A DNA stretch of 64,000 bases from Anniella stebbinsi (lineage: Eukaryota > Chordata > Lepidosauria > Squamata > Anniellidae): positions 22,269,263-22,333,262 of the forward strand of contig JARDYH010000007.1 of NCBI GenBank assembly GCA_029215795.1. Direction: 5' to 3'. The position numbers and the translations under genes were made by a program. Below the pieces are notes generated by a model. It did no database searches. It was not told the DNA's origin and worked only from the letters and a program-made list of their open reading frames with translations. Positions 46,313 to 57,696 of this stretch are shown in pieces; positions within the stretch are counted from its first letter, which is position 1, and every line of letters begins with the position of its first letter.

Positions 46313-48491
46313 CCTTTTACAATGGAAAAAGCAGGCAGCAGACCGAAAGTGTTGGCAACTTCTGATAGTGGCCTCAAATTCCAATAATATTAGATCTTTT
46401 GGGGAAATTGTCTCGGGGGCAACAAAATCTAGAGCCAGAGAACTGGGTAGTTATATACCCACAATTACCTGGGAAGAATACTATAAGGTAGCTATGAACA
46501 GAGATCAGGTCTCGACCCTGAGTCCTAAGCTAAAGCTGAACTTTCCAGTTTGGCCTAAAGTAGACCCTGATCTTATAGAAGACCTACTAAGTAAACTTAA
46601 GGTAGGGAAAGCCCCCGGCCCCGATGGTATTACGTCGGAGATGCTAAAGAGTAACATACATTGGTGGGTTCCAATGCTAGCCTCCTTATTTACAGTGATT
46701 AATAATTCTGGCAGAGTCCCTTCTGCTTGGCAGAGGGCTCTGGTGATCCCAATATACAAGAAGGGCCCTAGGGATGATCCATGCAACTATAGGCCTATCA
46801 GCTTGCTGTCTGTTATAGGAAAGGTGTACGCCAGTTCTCTGAATGCTAATCTTCGCTGTTGGATTAGAAAGAACAATATTCTGGGTCAGGAACAAATTGG
46901 GTTTCAGCCTGGGAGTTCAACTACTGACCACTGCTTAGTGCTGTACCACCTGGCCTACAAATATACCACTACAAAAGGAAGCAAATTATTTTGTGCCTTC
47001 ATAGATCTAAGGTCAGCATTTGATTCGATCTCTCGTCCCCGTCTTTGGAAGAAGTTAGAAAAGCTCTCCATAGACAGTAGACTACTGTTTCTAATACAGT
47101 CACTGTACTATAACTCCACTGCCCAGGTCCAATGTCATACCCAGGGCCATCTCACCAAAGAATTTACCATCACCCAGGGAGTCAGGCAGGGCTGTGTCCT
47201 TGCGCCATCTCTGTTCAACTTGTACCTAGCAGACCTCCCTTTGGTGCTGTCTCAGATACAGTCCCATCCACCCAAAACTGGCCAATCTAAAATCCGTATT
47301 CTCCTTTATGAGGATGACGCAGTTTTGGTTTCTCAAACCCGACTCGGGCTAAAGAGACTTCTTACTGGTTTCTTATCCTACTGCGACAAAAATAATCTAT
47401 CCATTAATTATCAAAAGACAAAAACGATGGTCTTTGCAAACAAAACAACAAGGTATATATGACATATGGGCGGACATAAAATCAATCAAGTAGACTCTTA
47501 TAAATACCTAGGGATATGTTTTCAGGAAAACCTTAAATGGACCAAGCACAGTAAAGAAGTTAAAGGCAGGGTGGAGCAAACAATGGGACCGCTATATCGT
47601 TTCTTTCTCCACAAAGGTGGCAAACACCTACCTGCACCCATTAGAGTCTACCAAGGCAAACTGGCCACCCAGATTTTGTACGGGGCCCCTATTTGGTTTC
47701 CCTCATGTAATAGCTCGATCGAGGGTCTCCAGTCGTCATACCTAAGATTGCTTTTCGGAGTACCCAGGTGTGTGGCAGGGGCGGTTCTCAATCTGGAGGT
47801 GGGTCTACCCTCTTTGAGCAGCACGGCTTGGACCCATACCCTATTGTATTGGCTAAGACAGTACCATGGCCTTCTCACAAACTCCCTGGTGTCCTCAGTC
47901 TTGCTAGACTCCTATGTATCTCCTTGGACTAAAGCGCTGGTGCAGAAATTAAACTCCCTGGGCCTTTCCCCTTTTCCCATACTGTACATGGACCATGACT
48001 ATGCTAGGCAGATTATTAGGCAAAGAATTTCCAATGTAGATCTTCAGGAGCAGAGGAGTATGGCCCGCAGAACATGCTCTCCTTACACGCTAGGCCTAAC
48101 GGACAGAGTGGGCGGAGAGGGAATCCGATACCTGAATTGGTTATCGGTGCCCAAATACAGAAGAGCTTTTTCATTAGCCAGATTCAACATCCTCCCCTCC
48201 AAGATGTTGGAGGGCAGATTCAAGGGACTGCCAATGGAAGATAGGCATTGCCCGTGTTATCATCTAGAAGTGGAATTGGTTGAACACATGCTGTTAAGAT
48301 GTAATTTCTACAATGAGGCAAGGAACACTCTGCTCAGCCCGATTTTACATAAAGCAGGTGGGATTCACCAGCGAAAACTGATGAACTTCCTATTGCAGGG
48401 CAAAGATAAATCAATCACTCTACAGGTAGCCAAATTCCTACATAATATAATCATTTGTAGGACTCAGATAGTTAACAGTTATTACATATGA
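46038..48491 (+). pseudogene. LINE ORF2 reverse transcriptase and C-terminal domain
   Basis: Reverse transcriptase blocks in order: KVGKAPGPDGITSEML, WQRALVIPIYKKG, NYRPISLLSVIGKV, FCAFIDLRSAFDSI (catalytic Asp), TQGVRQGCVLAPSLFNLYLA, and LLYEDDAVLVS with YEDD at about 47307 in place of the usual YADD. A single in-frame TGA at 47460-47462 separates this from the C-terminal part, which continues in the same frame and has a knuckle-like CPC...H...C (RHCPCYHLEVELVEHMLLRC). An (AT)n run at 46276-46310 is inserted in frame upstream of the RT. Non-functional as it stands. Confidence 0.88.
46276..46310 (+). repeat. (AT)n microsatellite inside LINE ORF2
   Basis: Encodes an Ile-Tyr run in the ORF2 frame without breaking it. 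Confidence 0.9.
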
Positions 48492-48990
48492 GCTAAACAG
48501 CCCTAAACAATTACCTGTCCGGCATGTGATTTGATATGTACAATTATCCTAGTGCGAAACCCACTCTGGAAAGTTTACTTATTTGAATTGTTCATTTTAA
48601 CTGATTTCCCTTGTTTTTGGCCTATTGGCTGTTGAATAAAGATTGATTGATTGATTGATTGATTGAACCCTGAGGATCACAGCCAGTGTGGCGCGGGCTC
48701 CTGAATCCTCAAATGGTCATGGAGCTGAGCGGGGTGGCTCCATGTCCATGGGGGGGGCAGCAATTTAGCCATCCCTGGGAAGATGGGGTTGGGTTGGCCA
48801 TGGAGTTTGGGTGGGGTTACTTTTTCACTGCATGACCAGCCCCTCTTCTTAAAAAAAAATATGGCACCCGTGATATCCTTCTTGCCTTTCGAGACATTGC
48901 ATGGCCATATAGACTCTGGGGGAGGATTGCAGAAGCAGGCAGGTCTGTGATCCTCCCCCTCCTTCCCGCTACACCCTTAGGTGTAGATGA

Positions 48991-49260
48991 TCCCAGAGAT
49001 TCAAGTTGGAACAAGCTTCAAGATGGAATTTGGAGAACTTTGGTGAGCTTGAAACTTGTTGATTCACACATCCCTACATATGAATGAGATCTAGCTGTCT
49101 GCCAAGAACACTTATGATACAAGTATGGTTTCCAATACCAAATCCACCATAGCCATGCATCTCTAGAGAATAACAGCAATTATTTTAAGAAAGACATACA
49201 TTTTATTCCTCATTGTTATGGGTGTGTATAAGTGCAGTGATGTTATGCCATTCCATTTTT
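48991..49260. other. Intergenic, no gene seen
   Basis: Nothing recognised. Confidence 0.4.
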
Positions 49261-49740
49261 TGGCATTTCATGGGGGGTGGGGAGAAAATGAAAACTCAGG
49301 AAAAGAGGCTGGGAGAGGTGAGAATTTTGGAGAATTTTCTCCTTCGGGAGGGTAACAGGTTTTCCACATACCTTTTTAAATGTAGCCAGTTGTTGAAGGG
49401 TCTTCTTTCTTTCTTTTTATGTTTTAAAAAACATCCCTAGCATTTTCAGGAACCCGGGTGTTCTTACTGGATGCTTATTGGAGAGGCAGAGGTTGCATGT
49501 CCTCCAATAGGCATTCACTAAGAACTGCTGGGCTCATCCAAATGCTAGAGGAAGGGATTTTTTTTTTTTAAAAAATAAAAAAATAGGAAGAAAGCCCCTC
49601 AGAAATTGGCTACACTTAAAAAAAAGGTATGTGGAAACCCTATCTCCCTCCCCAATGAGAAAATTCTCTGAATTCTCCCCCCTCCCTGGAAAAGAGGCAG
49701 GAAAATAACAGTAGGGAGTAGGTTTCGGCCCAGTACTAAT
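49260..49740. repeat. Foldback (inverted-repeat) element
   Basis: The left arm (about 49265-49480) has GAGAATTTTCTCC, ACATACCTTTTTAAATGTAG and CTTATTGGAGAGGCAGAGG. The right arm (about 49500-49735) carries the complements: TCCTCCAATAGGCATTC, CTACACTTAAAAAAAAGGTA and GAGAAAATTCTCTG. It resembles a palindromic MITE; target duplication not identified. Confidence 0.65.
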
Positions 49741-49993
49741 TAAAATGAACAGTACAAAAAAACATGCAGATGTATATAATTTATATAGTGAACCCATTTT
49801 TGAATTCTCTTTGATTAGTTTAGATCACAAGTACCATTTCCTTCCTGGATAAAGCTCAGAGGCAAATCAATACTTTTGATTTTCAGCACAATTCAGATTG
49901 GAATGGCTAGTCCTTACATCATCAGTCACAAATCATGCAACACATACTAGGGGAAGGATTCTGCATAGTGTTGTTTGGGTAGCCCTTGTGTCA

Positions 49994-50017
49994 GAGGGAG
50001 GGAGAGAGAGAGAGAGG

Positions 50018-50061
<44 letters not shown>
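49994..50061 (+). repeat. (GA)n microsatellite
   Basis: GAGAGAGG-rich, nearly pure GA at its right end. Frames through it encode only Arg-Glu or Leu-Ser runs. Confidence 0.95.
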
Positions 50062-50064
<3 letters not shown>

Positions 50065-50633
50065 ATTCCACCTGGTGGGACCAGAGAAGGCAAAGGAAGG
50101 GAAGAGCAAAAGAAAATGTATATCCCCCTTCCACTCATGGAACAGAGGGCTACTGATCCGCATAAAACAGTTTAAAAGTATGTCTGCATATGCAAGCCTT
50201 AACGCAATTATTTTTTTCTAACACAGCATTGCTTGCACAAACCTGAAAGCAGGCTGAAATGTGTGTTGAGGGCATGTGGGCTAATAAGACATAGTAATGT
50301 GGATGCTTCATCATATGTCTGAAATTCTCAGTGCATTTTACTTCACTGCCACAAAGGCTGAATTGGTCAGTACTGAAATGGATAAAATGTCAGCATGCAT
50401 TGGAAAAATGGGTCAAAGGCATACAGTGAAGCAATCACGCTGCTGTTCCACTGAGTAACTACTTTCATCCTGTATAATCCCCATCCCTGCTTCTTTTCCA
50501 GACCATACCAATTTGGACTGCTGGGAAGTCTAGAATGATGGTGGTTGGTGCTTATGATGAGTTTTGCAGACAATCTATTCAGCATGACCATTGCACAATC
50601 CTGGTTGGAATAAATTATTTCTATGCATAGGTA

Positions 50634-50720
50634 TGATAGATAGAGATAGATAGATGATAGATAGATGATAGATAGATATAGATAGATAGATAGATAGAGA
50701 TAGATAGATAGATGATAGAT

Positions 50721-50765
<45 letters not shown>

Positions 50766-50922
50766 ATGATAGATAGATAGATAGATAGATAGATGATAGA
50801 TAGATGATAGATAGATAGAGATAGATGATAGATAGATGATAGATAGATAGATAAATGATAGATAGATGATAGATGATAGATGATAGATAGATAGATAGAT
50901 GATAGATAGATAGATGGATAGC
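50634..50922 (+). repeat. Long (GATA)n/(GATGATA) array
   Basis: About 290 bp of GATA and GATGATA units, the Bkm-type repeat known to be abundant in squamate genomes, especially on sex chromosomes. Confidence 0.95.
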
Positions 50923-51439
50923 TTATTGATAGGAGGTGTCCACCAACCCCCACTTTGACTCTGATCCCGGTCCAGCAGTTCTGAAAATGGCCCACTTCTG
51001 CTAGGACTGATTCAGAGTTGGTCCACTGCAATTCAGTACCAAACCTGAGTTGAGAGAAATAGCCAGGAATACCCTATTCTGTGATTATTCATTCTTCACT
51101 GCACACCATTCATTCAGCATTCTATGCCCACAGAGCATTACATCTGTGCACTGCTAGCCACCATAGATATTTGGGGAATGCTGATAGTTGTATGTTTTTT
51201 TGCTGTCCAAATTTGCATAGGATTGTGCCTGTATAGAATGAGATATTTCTATGAAAACAAACTTCTCTCCATAGCAACATTAAAAAAATGCTTCAGGGAA
51301 TTCAACTGGACTATATTTGTCTTCATCAGATACATTTTCTTATTATGAATCCTATAGAAATACAAAGTATGACTAGTCATATGATGAAAATTGAATGTAT
51401 TTCATTGAAATTTGAATCTATTTTGTTGGAACATATGGT

Positions 51440-51929
51440 TAATACAAAAGGATTAGTTTCTTAAAAAAAATCACATCTTACTGAAATATATTCCAGACTG
51501 TCAGATGGATTGAAAATAATATGGGAAGACAATATTGTGATAAGAACAGAGCAAAATGTATGGGATAAATTATGGATGACCCAATCAAAGAAAACTGTAT
51601 CAACAATCCTTAGGGAGAATTCATTAAAATTTTTATACTGATGGTATTCTATGCCAGTGCATCTGGCAAGGATAGGAAATATGAAAAGTACAAAATGTTG
51701 AGAATCTGTCATCAGCTAAGTTTATATATTCATATGTTGTGATTCTGTCCTGTTTGGAACTCAACCTCAGCATTGACTCTATTAACAATAAGGAAAGAAC
51801 AAAATGCAAAAGTGACATCTAAGGCATCCATTATTTTTATGTTGATGGCAGCTCACAGGGTAAGAGCTAAAAGTTGGAAAACTGCAGAACTTCTAAGACC
51901 GAAGCCTTGGTACATGGATTTGTGGCAAA
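51440..51929 (+). pseudogene. L1-type LINE ORF2 C-terminal fragment, 5' of an insertion
   Basis: Frames read VWDKLWMTQSKKTVSTILRE, then LKFLYRWYSMPVHLARIG and, after a frameshift, AAHRVRAKSWKTAELLRPKP and WYMDLW. This is the order typical of the L1 ORF2 C-terminus (RWYxTP then the WK...W segment). The frame breaks off at the inserted element 51930-53140 and resumes at 53141. Confidence 0.7.
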
Positions 51930-53140
51930 GTCGCTTCACCATCCAGCCGGCACGGATTGGGTGGGAGGCGGTTGCGGGCGGTTAGAAACGGCAGGAAGAA
52001 ATACTCATGTGTATGAGAATGCGCACAGGAAGAGCTGCTTAGGTAGAGGGGTGGAGGAGTCTAAGGCTATATAGCCTTGGCTCGCCCAGGACTCAGCCTC
52101 TTTCGTTTTCAGCCCAGAGAAGAGAGACGTCTGCTGAGCGAGGAGAGCATGTGCGGCCTAGAGGCTTTGTGCTCACGACTGCATGCTTGGCTGGATATGG
52201 AGCTGGGAAATTTCCCCACCCCAAAAGGTTTGGAGTTTCAGCATGGTTGGGAATCCCCAGGGCTCAAGCGGAGGGGATTGTCTCATCCAGTGGGGGGAGG
52301 TGCTGTGGGGGGCTTTCTTTTGAGCCCCATTCTTGGCAGTTTAGATTGCCGTTCCCTTCCCTCCCTTGCTCAAGGAGCAGTGGTGTGCACCCGCGGGCAC
52401 CAGCTTGGGGAAGCATGATCCGGAACCCAAGCACTGTGGGCGCAAGGGCTGGGATGCCCATAGTTTAAATAGGGCAATTAAGAGAGTGAACAGGGAGGTG
52501 CGTCTTGGCTGTGAGGATAGACGTGAAATTGTTATTCCACACCCTGCCATTATTTACTCCAGAGGTGAACTTTATAGGGCCGATGGGGTGCACCTTTCCG
52601 ATGCAGGAAATGACATTTTCCTGCAGGATCTGTGCGTGGTCCTGTTTGAATTTTTCAGAACAGGTGGGGGTAGGGAGCCGAAGCAGAGGCTTGGCTCCCT
52701 TCTGTGGCAGGGGTGCGGGAATTTGAAAGGTAAGAATAGGGTTGGTGAGCACTTTTGGCATCGTTGATGATGAAGGGCAACCCAGAGGGCCTGATCCTCG
52801 ATGGGCTTCGCAGCTCCGAGTCAGGATATGGGTTGCCTTTGGGGACCGTTTGCCTCACTTACACAGGACTGTGCACCCTGCGTGGGAGGTGACGCAGATT
52901 GGTCTCCCCAAACACTTAAGTGTAGTTGTAAAAGAGGTGTGGGTTAACCCAGCCACTATGACCAACTGAGTGGCTCGCCCTTTATTGTTTTTGCAGGCTA
53001 GTTGCCTGAAGGTAGAATTGTGCTGATTCCCACACATTCACACACAGATCCAGGAAGGATGCTATACCCGTTGTTAAATAAAGAGGCCCTAGTTAACCCA
53101 ACCTCTGGTGTCCATGTATTTATTTCTGATTCGTTTGTCT
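51930..53140 (+). mobile_element. Retroelement derivative carrying an SGNH-hydrolase fragment, inserted in L1
   Basis: The L1 reading frame stops at 51929 and resumes cleanly at 53146, with GCAAA on both sides (51925-51929 and 53145-53149 as an apparent short duplication or junction homology). Inside: a CTATATAG box at 52063-52070, a leader, an SGNH-like ORF, and an AATAAA near 53079. SGNH domains are known in Ngaro/DIRS-type tyrosine-recombinase retrotransposons of vertebrates. No recombinase or reverse transcriptase is present, so it is a deletion derivative. Confidence 0.6.
52410..52660 (+). pseudogene. SGNH/GDSL hydrolase domain, C-terminal fragment
   Basis: The frame from 52366 contains SLNRAIKRVNREV, IVIPHPAIIYSRGELYRADG and VHLSDAGNDIFLQDL. 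The DGVH Asp-x-x-His pair is the last block of the SGNH fold; the N-terminal Ser and Gly blocks are missing. In the Ngaro group such a domain is a probable esterase of unknown role. Here it is only the end of the protein and is unlikely to be functional. Confidence 0.6.
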
Positions 53141-53475
53141 GCTTGCAAATAGCCGTGGCTGAAAAACTAACACATCAAATTAAATTAACTAAAGGCAAAG
53201 TTAGAAGATATTATTTTAATCAGATATTTATGCAATATGGTATGATTTTATTTGATATACAAATGAGGGACATATCCAGCAACAGCTATCAAAGCCTTTT
53301 CTCGGATGATAGAAAAGAGTCTAAACACAATTTTCTATTATTAAGACTCGTAAAGAAAATTGCCAAACAGCCAATAGATTTCACCCATATTTTTACCTGT
53401 GAAGGGGGGAATAATACTAAATGTACTATCCTCTGTCAACCACAAGACTTAATTTTATTTCTTGTTTGTTTTTGA
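53141..53475 (+). pseudogene. L1-type LINE ORF2 extreme C-terminus, 3' of the insertion
   Basis: Translation QIAVAEKLTHQIKLTKGK followed by FNQIFMQYGMILFDI matches the AEKLT...F..IW ending usual in L1 ORF2. It continues the frame lost at 51929. Confidence 0.65.
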
Positions 53476-53859
53476 ATTTGGAAAATTAATATAACATTTT
53501 AAAAGGAGTGGTACCCATTTGCAACTATTAAAAATGTTGTATGCCAGGACTGTGTTTGGTGCCACTCTTATTCATTCTGCTGAGGGATAGTTGAGAATTT
53601 CATTCATGATTGCAAATCTTGCAAACAGAGCATGACCACAAATACAAGCATGAATGTATGCAGGAGAGTTTGTTCTCTAAAGGAGCTATCCAGGGTGCTG
53701 AACCTCTGGATACTTCCATGCTCCAGCCACCCTGCATTTCTGCCTCTGAATTTGAAGTCTGCCGACAATTCACATAGGATTGTGCCCTGAATTTCAAGCC
53801 ATGCAATTCCCCCCCAACCTGATATGTTGTAATACATATTACCTAACTTAAACAGGTGA

Positions 53860-54450
53860 AATTATCACTCTACTTTCAGCTTTCTACCCTGTGGATTGGA
53901 TATTTAGGATTTTGCCCCATGTATGTTTCCGAGCCCAATTCAAGGTGCTGGTTTTAACCTATAAAATCTTACATGGCTTGGGACCACAATACCTGATGGA
54001 ACGCCTTTCCCGACATGAACCTACTCGAACACTATGTTCAACATCTAAGGTCCTCCTCCGAGTGCATACTCCGAGGGAAGCTTGGAGGTCAGCAACAAGG
54101 GAGAGGGCCTTCTCTGTGGTGGCCCCCCAATTGTGGATCAATCTCTCTGACGAAGCCCACCTGGCACCAACATCATTATCTTTTCAGCACCAGGTCAAGA
54201 CTTTCCTCTGCTCTCAGGCATTTAGCAATACCTGATGAGCCTTGGTCTGGTTTACTTATTTATCTATTTCTTTGGCTCATAGTTTTTTAAGTTATCATAG
54301 TGGTTTTAAATGTATGTGTATATTGTATGTTTTTGCAGTTCTAATTTTTGTATATTGTTTTTAAGTGTTTTAATCTTATGTAAACTGCCCAGAGAGCTTT
54401 GGCTATGGAGTGGTATACAAATGCAATAATTAATAATAAATAATAATATA
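53860..54450 (+). pseudogene. L2-type LINE 3' end
   Basis: FRAQFKVLVLTYKILHGLGP and YLMERLSRHEPTRTL, then RERAFSVVAPQLW and QVKTFLCSQAF, in a single frame from 53891 to 54235, with the tail CTGCCCAGAGAGCTTTGGCT and an AATAATAAATAA end. The small hAT at 54458 entered just past the tail. Truncated at the 5' end. Confidence 0.82.
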
Positions 54451-55474
54451 TCCTAAGTAGGGATGTGCATCGTATCAGACCCGATACCCGATACCGATAC
54501 AAATCGGTGGAAATCGGGCATCCGATGTCCGATTCTGATGCTGGCCACAGGAGGTCTGATTTCTCTCTATCCAATTTTTTGGGATCCAATTCATATAAAA
54601 AAATTTGGAAAATCGGGCCTCCATTTTACATGCTTTCACCATAGGCTTGCATTGGGGGAAAGAAAGCTTTCCCCCAATGCAAGTCTATGGGGAAAACATG
54701 ACGGTGGGTGAATGGGGACCTCCCTCCCCCCACTCGTGCTCCTTACCTGCTGCCTCCTCGCTGCTGCCTGCTGCTTCCGTACTACTGATAAACAGGACTT
54801 GCGGCCTGTTCCACAATAGAGTGATGGCATACCACATGATGTCATCACTTGGTGTGCCGTCGCTCTATTTTGGAACAGGTTGCAAGGCCTGTTTATCAGT
54901 AGTACGGATTCAGCAGATGACAGCGAGGAGGCAGAAGGTAAGGAGCATGAGTGGGGGGAGGGGGGAGGGAGGGGTGGAGGGGGAGATCTCCCTTACCTGC
55001 TCCCATCCCTTGCTGCTGTCCAGACGGCAGTAGATGGCAGCACGGGATGCCGGAATAAAGGAGCATGAGTGGGGGGAAGGGGGGAGGTCCCCCCTTACCT
55101 GCAGGTGTCCTGCTGCTGCTTCCATCTGCTGCTTCCATCTACTGATAATTAGGCTTTGCGGCCTGCTTCTCAGTAGAGCAACGATGCACTGGGTGATGAT
55201 GGCACCCGGTGTTTCATCTCTCTACTGAGAACCAGGCCGCAAAGCCTCATTAGCAGTAGATGGAAGCATCATATGGAAGCAGATGGTAGAATGGGATGGC
55301 AGAATGTAAGGCACATGAGTGGGGAGAGGGAGGGAGGAAGGGGATCTGTTGGTATCGGATCGGATCTGTTAACATGGACCTCTGATTTTTCCGATCCAAT
55401 ATTTTACAAAATTTGAAGTTCCGATTCTGATACCGGTATGATTTTTGGGGTCCATGCACTTCACTAATGCTAAG
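54450..55474. mobile_element. Non-autonomous hAT element, diverged subfamily
   Basis: The element 54458-55466 begins TAGGGATGTGCATCG and ends CATGCACTTCACTA. Flanks ATCCTAAG (54450-54457) and ATGCTAAG (55467-55474) match at 7 of 8. Its subterminal repeats are CCGATAC-type rather than CCGATCC. The interior has hairpins at about 54775-54905 and 55130-55265 that resemble those at 20268-20625. No coding capacity. Confidence 0.85.
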
Positions 55475-55688
55475 TACAGCTCCATTTATATTTGTTCCTT
55501 GGTTATGAATATCAATGTTGCTATGATCATCTCCCATTACCCTTGAGAAGGTCCAGGCCAAAGTTAAAAATATAATCTGCAGAGGCAAAATGCCAATCTA
55601 TTTTGTGTTTGCTCGAGCTGTGATTACTGGTTTTATTTAGAACAGTTAAGTCTCCTTCATCACAAAGGCACACAGGGAGTAATATTCT

Positions 55689-55689
<1 letters not shown>

Positions 55690-55730
<41 letters not shown>
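55690..55730 (+). repeat. (TG)n(AG)n microsatellite
   Basis: TG run to 55706, then AG run. Confidence 0.95.
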
Positions 55731-57105
55731 GAGATGAATGAATGAGTTAGCAATTCTGGGAGGCTTTTGCCTAATAAAGTTGAGTAGTGTGTGATTGTAT
55801 GCAAAATAAATAAATAAATAAATAATATCCTTAACAAATATTTGAAGAGAGAAGGGGAGAAATAATCTTGTATCATTAACTACCTCAAAAGATGGCTGGG
55901 ATTAAATAGCTGTGTGGTAACTTCGATTCAGTTAGCCATTTTCTTTCAACCCCCTTTCAATACTCTTTCTCTGCCCTAAGCCCTTGAGAAGGGGCAGGAA
56001 GGGGGGAAAAGAATTGTTGAACTAACTTGCAAAGATATCAATTGCAGTTGCCACAATCCTTTGCCAAATGAGACAGAGGGAGGACATTTTGAGGCGAATC
56101 CAAGCAAAATATATGAGGAAAGCAAAACATATTTCACTGAGGCCAAACTAGATATGCTGATAAATGTTTCTATCAATTCAACATGCAGGGTTTTGTTTTT
56201 GTTTTGATAAATGCAAATAGCATCAGTTGGACTGGGTATTGAGAATTATCAAGATCACAGCAGGCTGGAATTTGCTTTTGGTGGGAAACTACCAATTAGC
56301 ACCAGATGAAGGGTTTCCTGATGCAAATAGCAGCTTCTGGTGAAGGATTTACTTCAGGGCAGGAAATGTTTAGCCATCCCACTCCAGTCATTAGTTCCAG
56401 TTATCATCAGCTTCCCTGAGCTAAGACAATTTAAAAAGAGTCCTGAATGTTAGATTGGGACAGAAGGAACAATGTCATGTATAGGTGGGCCCTAAAGCTG
56501 GCACCAGAAGGAAGGGTAACTTCACAAGGATTCATGATAACGCTCTGACAAAAACACTTTTACACACATTTCCATTATACATTTATTTGAGGCTGTTTTG
56601 GATGAGTCTGACTGCATTTCACTTTTTGCCAAAGCATTTGTTGTTTTTGTTGAATATTTCTATTTCCAAGAATTAAATCGTACTTGCCTTGCTTTGATAA
56701 GTTTTAGGGCAATTCTGTACTTACATTTCAATGGATTTCATATGACCTTTGTTTTTTTTTTTAAAATTTACAACAGACACACTCCCTCAGAGATAGTTGT
56801 GAGTGCATAAAGATTAATTAGTCATCTGACAAACAAACAAACAAAAAAACACCAGTGAAGTTTAAATAGCTGTCACTTTTGCAAATGCGTCCCACATGTT
56901 ACACCACTTCTAATTCGTGAGTTGTAACTTGAGTAGAAGGATAAAACAAATGGTGATGAAATTAGATTATTTATGGTGAAAGTCAGATCCAGTAGAAATG
57001 TAAACAAACATTTGGAGGTGTATATTTTTAAATGCAAAGCAGAATGAAGGGTATCGTTCATTTGTTCCATGCTATTCTGATACTATTATATAGTTTGATT
57101 GGCTC
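55731..57105. other. Intergenic, no gene seen
   Basis: AT-rich; an AATAAATAAATAAATAA run near 55805 may be a decayed tail. No protein recognised. Confidence 0.4.
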
Positions 57106-57109
57106 CTCA

Positions 57110-57696
57110 GGTTCCATTCATTATAAATCAACTGGAACCTACAACAAATCAAATAGGACCTTTTAATACGATTGACCATAGTGCTTTGCTACACCAGGTG
57201 CTGGGAGGGGGCATAGTAATATGATGGTCTGACTCTTACCTACCTACAGGGGCAGTTTCAGAAGGTAGTGTTGGGGGCTTCTACTCAACCCCATGGCATC
57301 TTAGCTGTGGGGTCCCCCATACTCCTTAATATTGCTAGGTGAGGTCATCCAGGGATTGGAGTGATGTGCCCTCGATATGCTGATGAAACCCAGCTCTATT
57401 TATCTTTGTAATCTGAATCAGGTGAGACCATGGAAGTGATAAACCACTAGCTGGACTTGGTAATAGGACAAATGAAGGCCAATAAACTCAATCTGATTCA
57501 TGACAAGTTGGAGGCATTATGGGGTTGGTGGTTCCTGGGTCTGGGAGGTTGGTGTTGAACCTGTTCTGGATGGAGTTGGTCTCCCTCTGAAGGAGCAGGT
57601 GCATAGCTTTTTGATCAAACATTGTCAGCAGAGACTGAAACATTCTCAGTGGCTCAGAGTTTTGTCTAATTTACCAGCTGTGGCCTTTCCTGGATA
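57110..57696 (+). pseudogene. L2-type LINE ORF2 fragment (reverse transcriptase palm)
   Basis: Decayed frames contain DTIDHSALL-like, PQGSVLSPLLFN-like and MCPRYADETQLYL at about 57366-57400 (the catalytic YADD reads YADE). Several stops and indels. It continues past the CR1-like insertion at 58076. Confidence 0.7.

Larger units (their letters stand above)
41579..48665 (+). mobile_element. Full-length non-LTR retrotransposon (LINE) with 13-bp target duplication
   Basis: AACCCTGAGGATC flanks the element at 41566-41578 and 48666-48678. The layout is a 5' UTR, ORF1-like region (42151-44230), ORF2 with apurinic endonuclease and reverse transcriptase (44512-48491), AATAAAGATTGATT and a (GATT)n tail to 48665. 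Without the inserted hAT element (45237-45860) it is about 6.45 kb. Stops and frameshifts make it inactive. The Cys/His knuckle and tail type do not fit CR1 or L1; a Vingi- or Jockey-like lineage is possible but not established. Confidence 0.85.
41398..48990. repeat. Putative DNA-transposon-like repeat interrupted by a LINE
   Basis: Left part (41398-41578) starts GTCTACACCGTGCAGTTATC; right part (48666 to about 48990) ends CCCTTAGGTGTAGATGATCC. The two ends read as partly complementary and the middle is GC-rich, in the style of non-autonomous DNA elements. The LINE entered between the two parts. The assignment rests on this loose end similarity only. Confidence 0.3.

Noticed and set aside
52077..52418. 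113-codon frame upstream of the SGNH fragment
   Set aside because: No recognisable motif; overlaps the leader of the inserted element in another frame.
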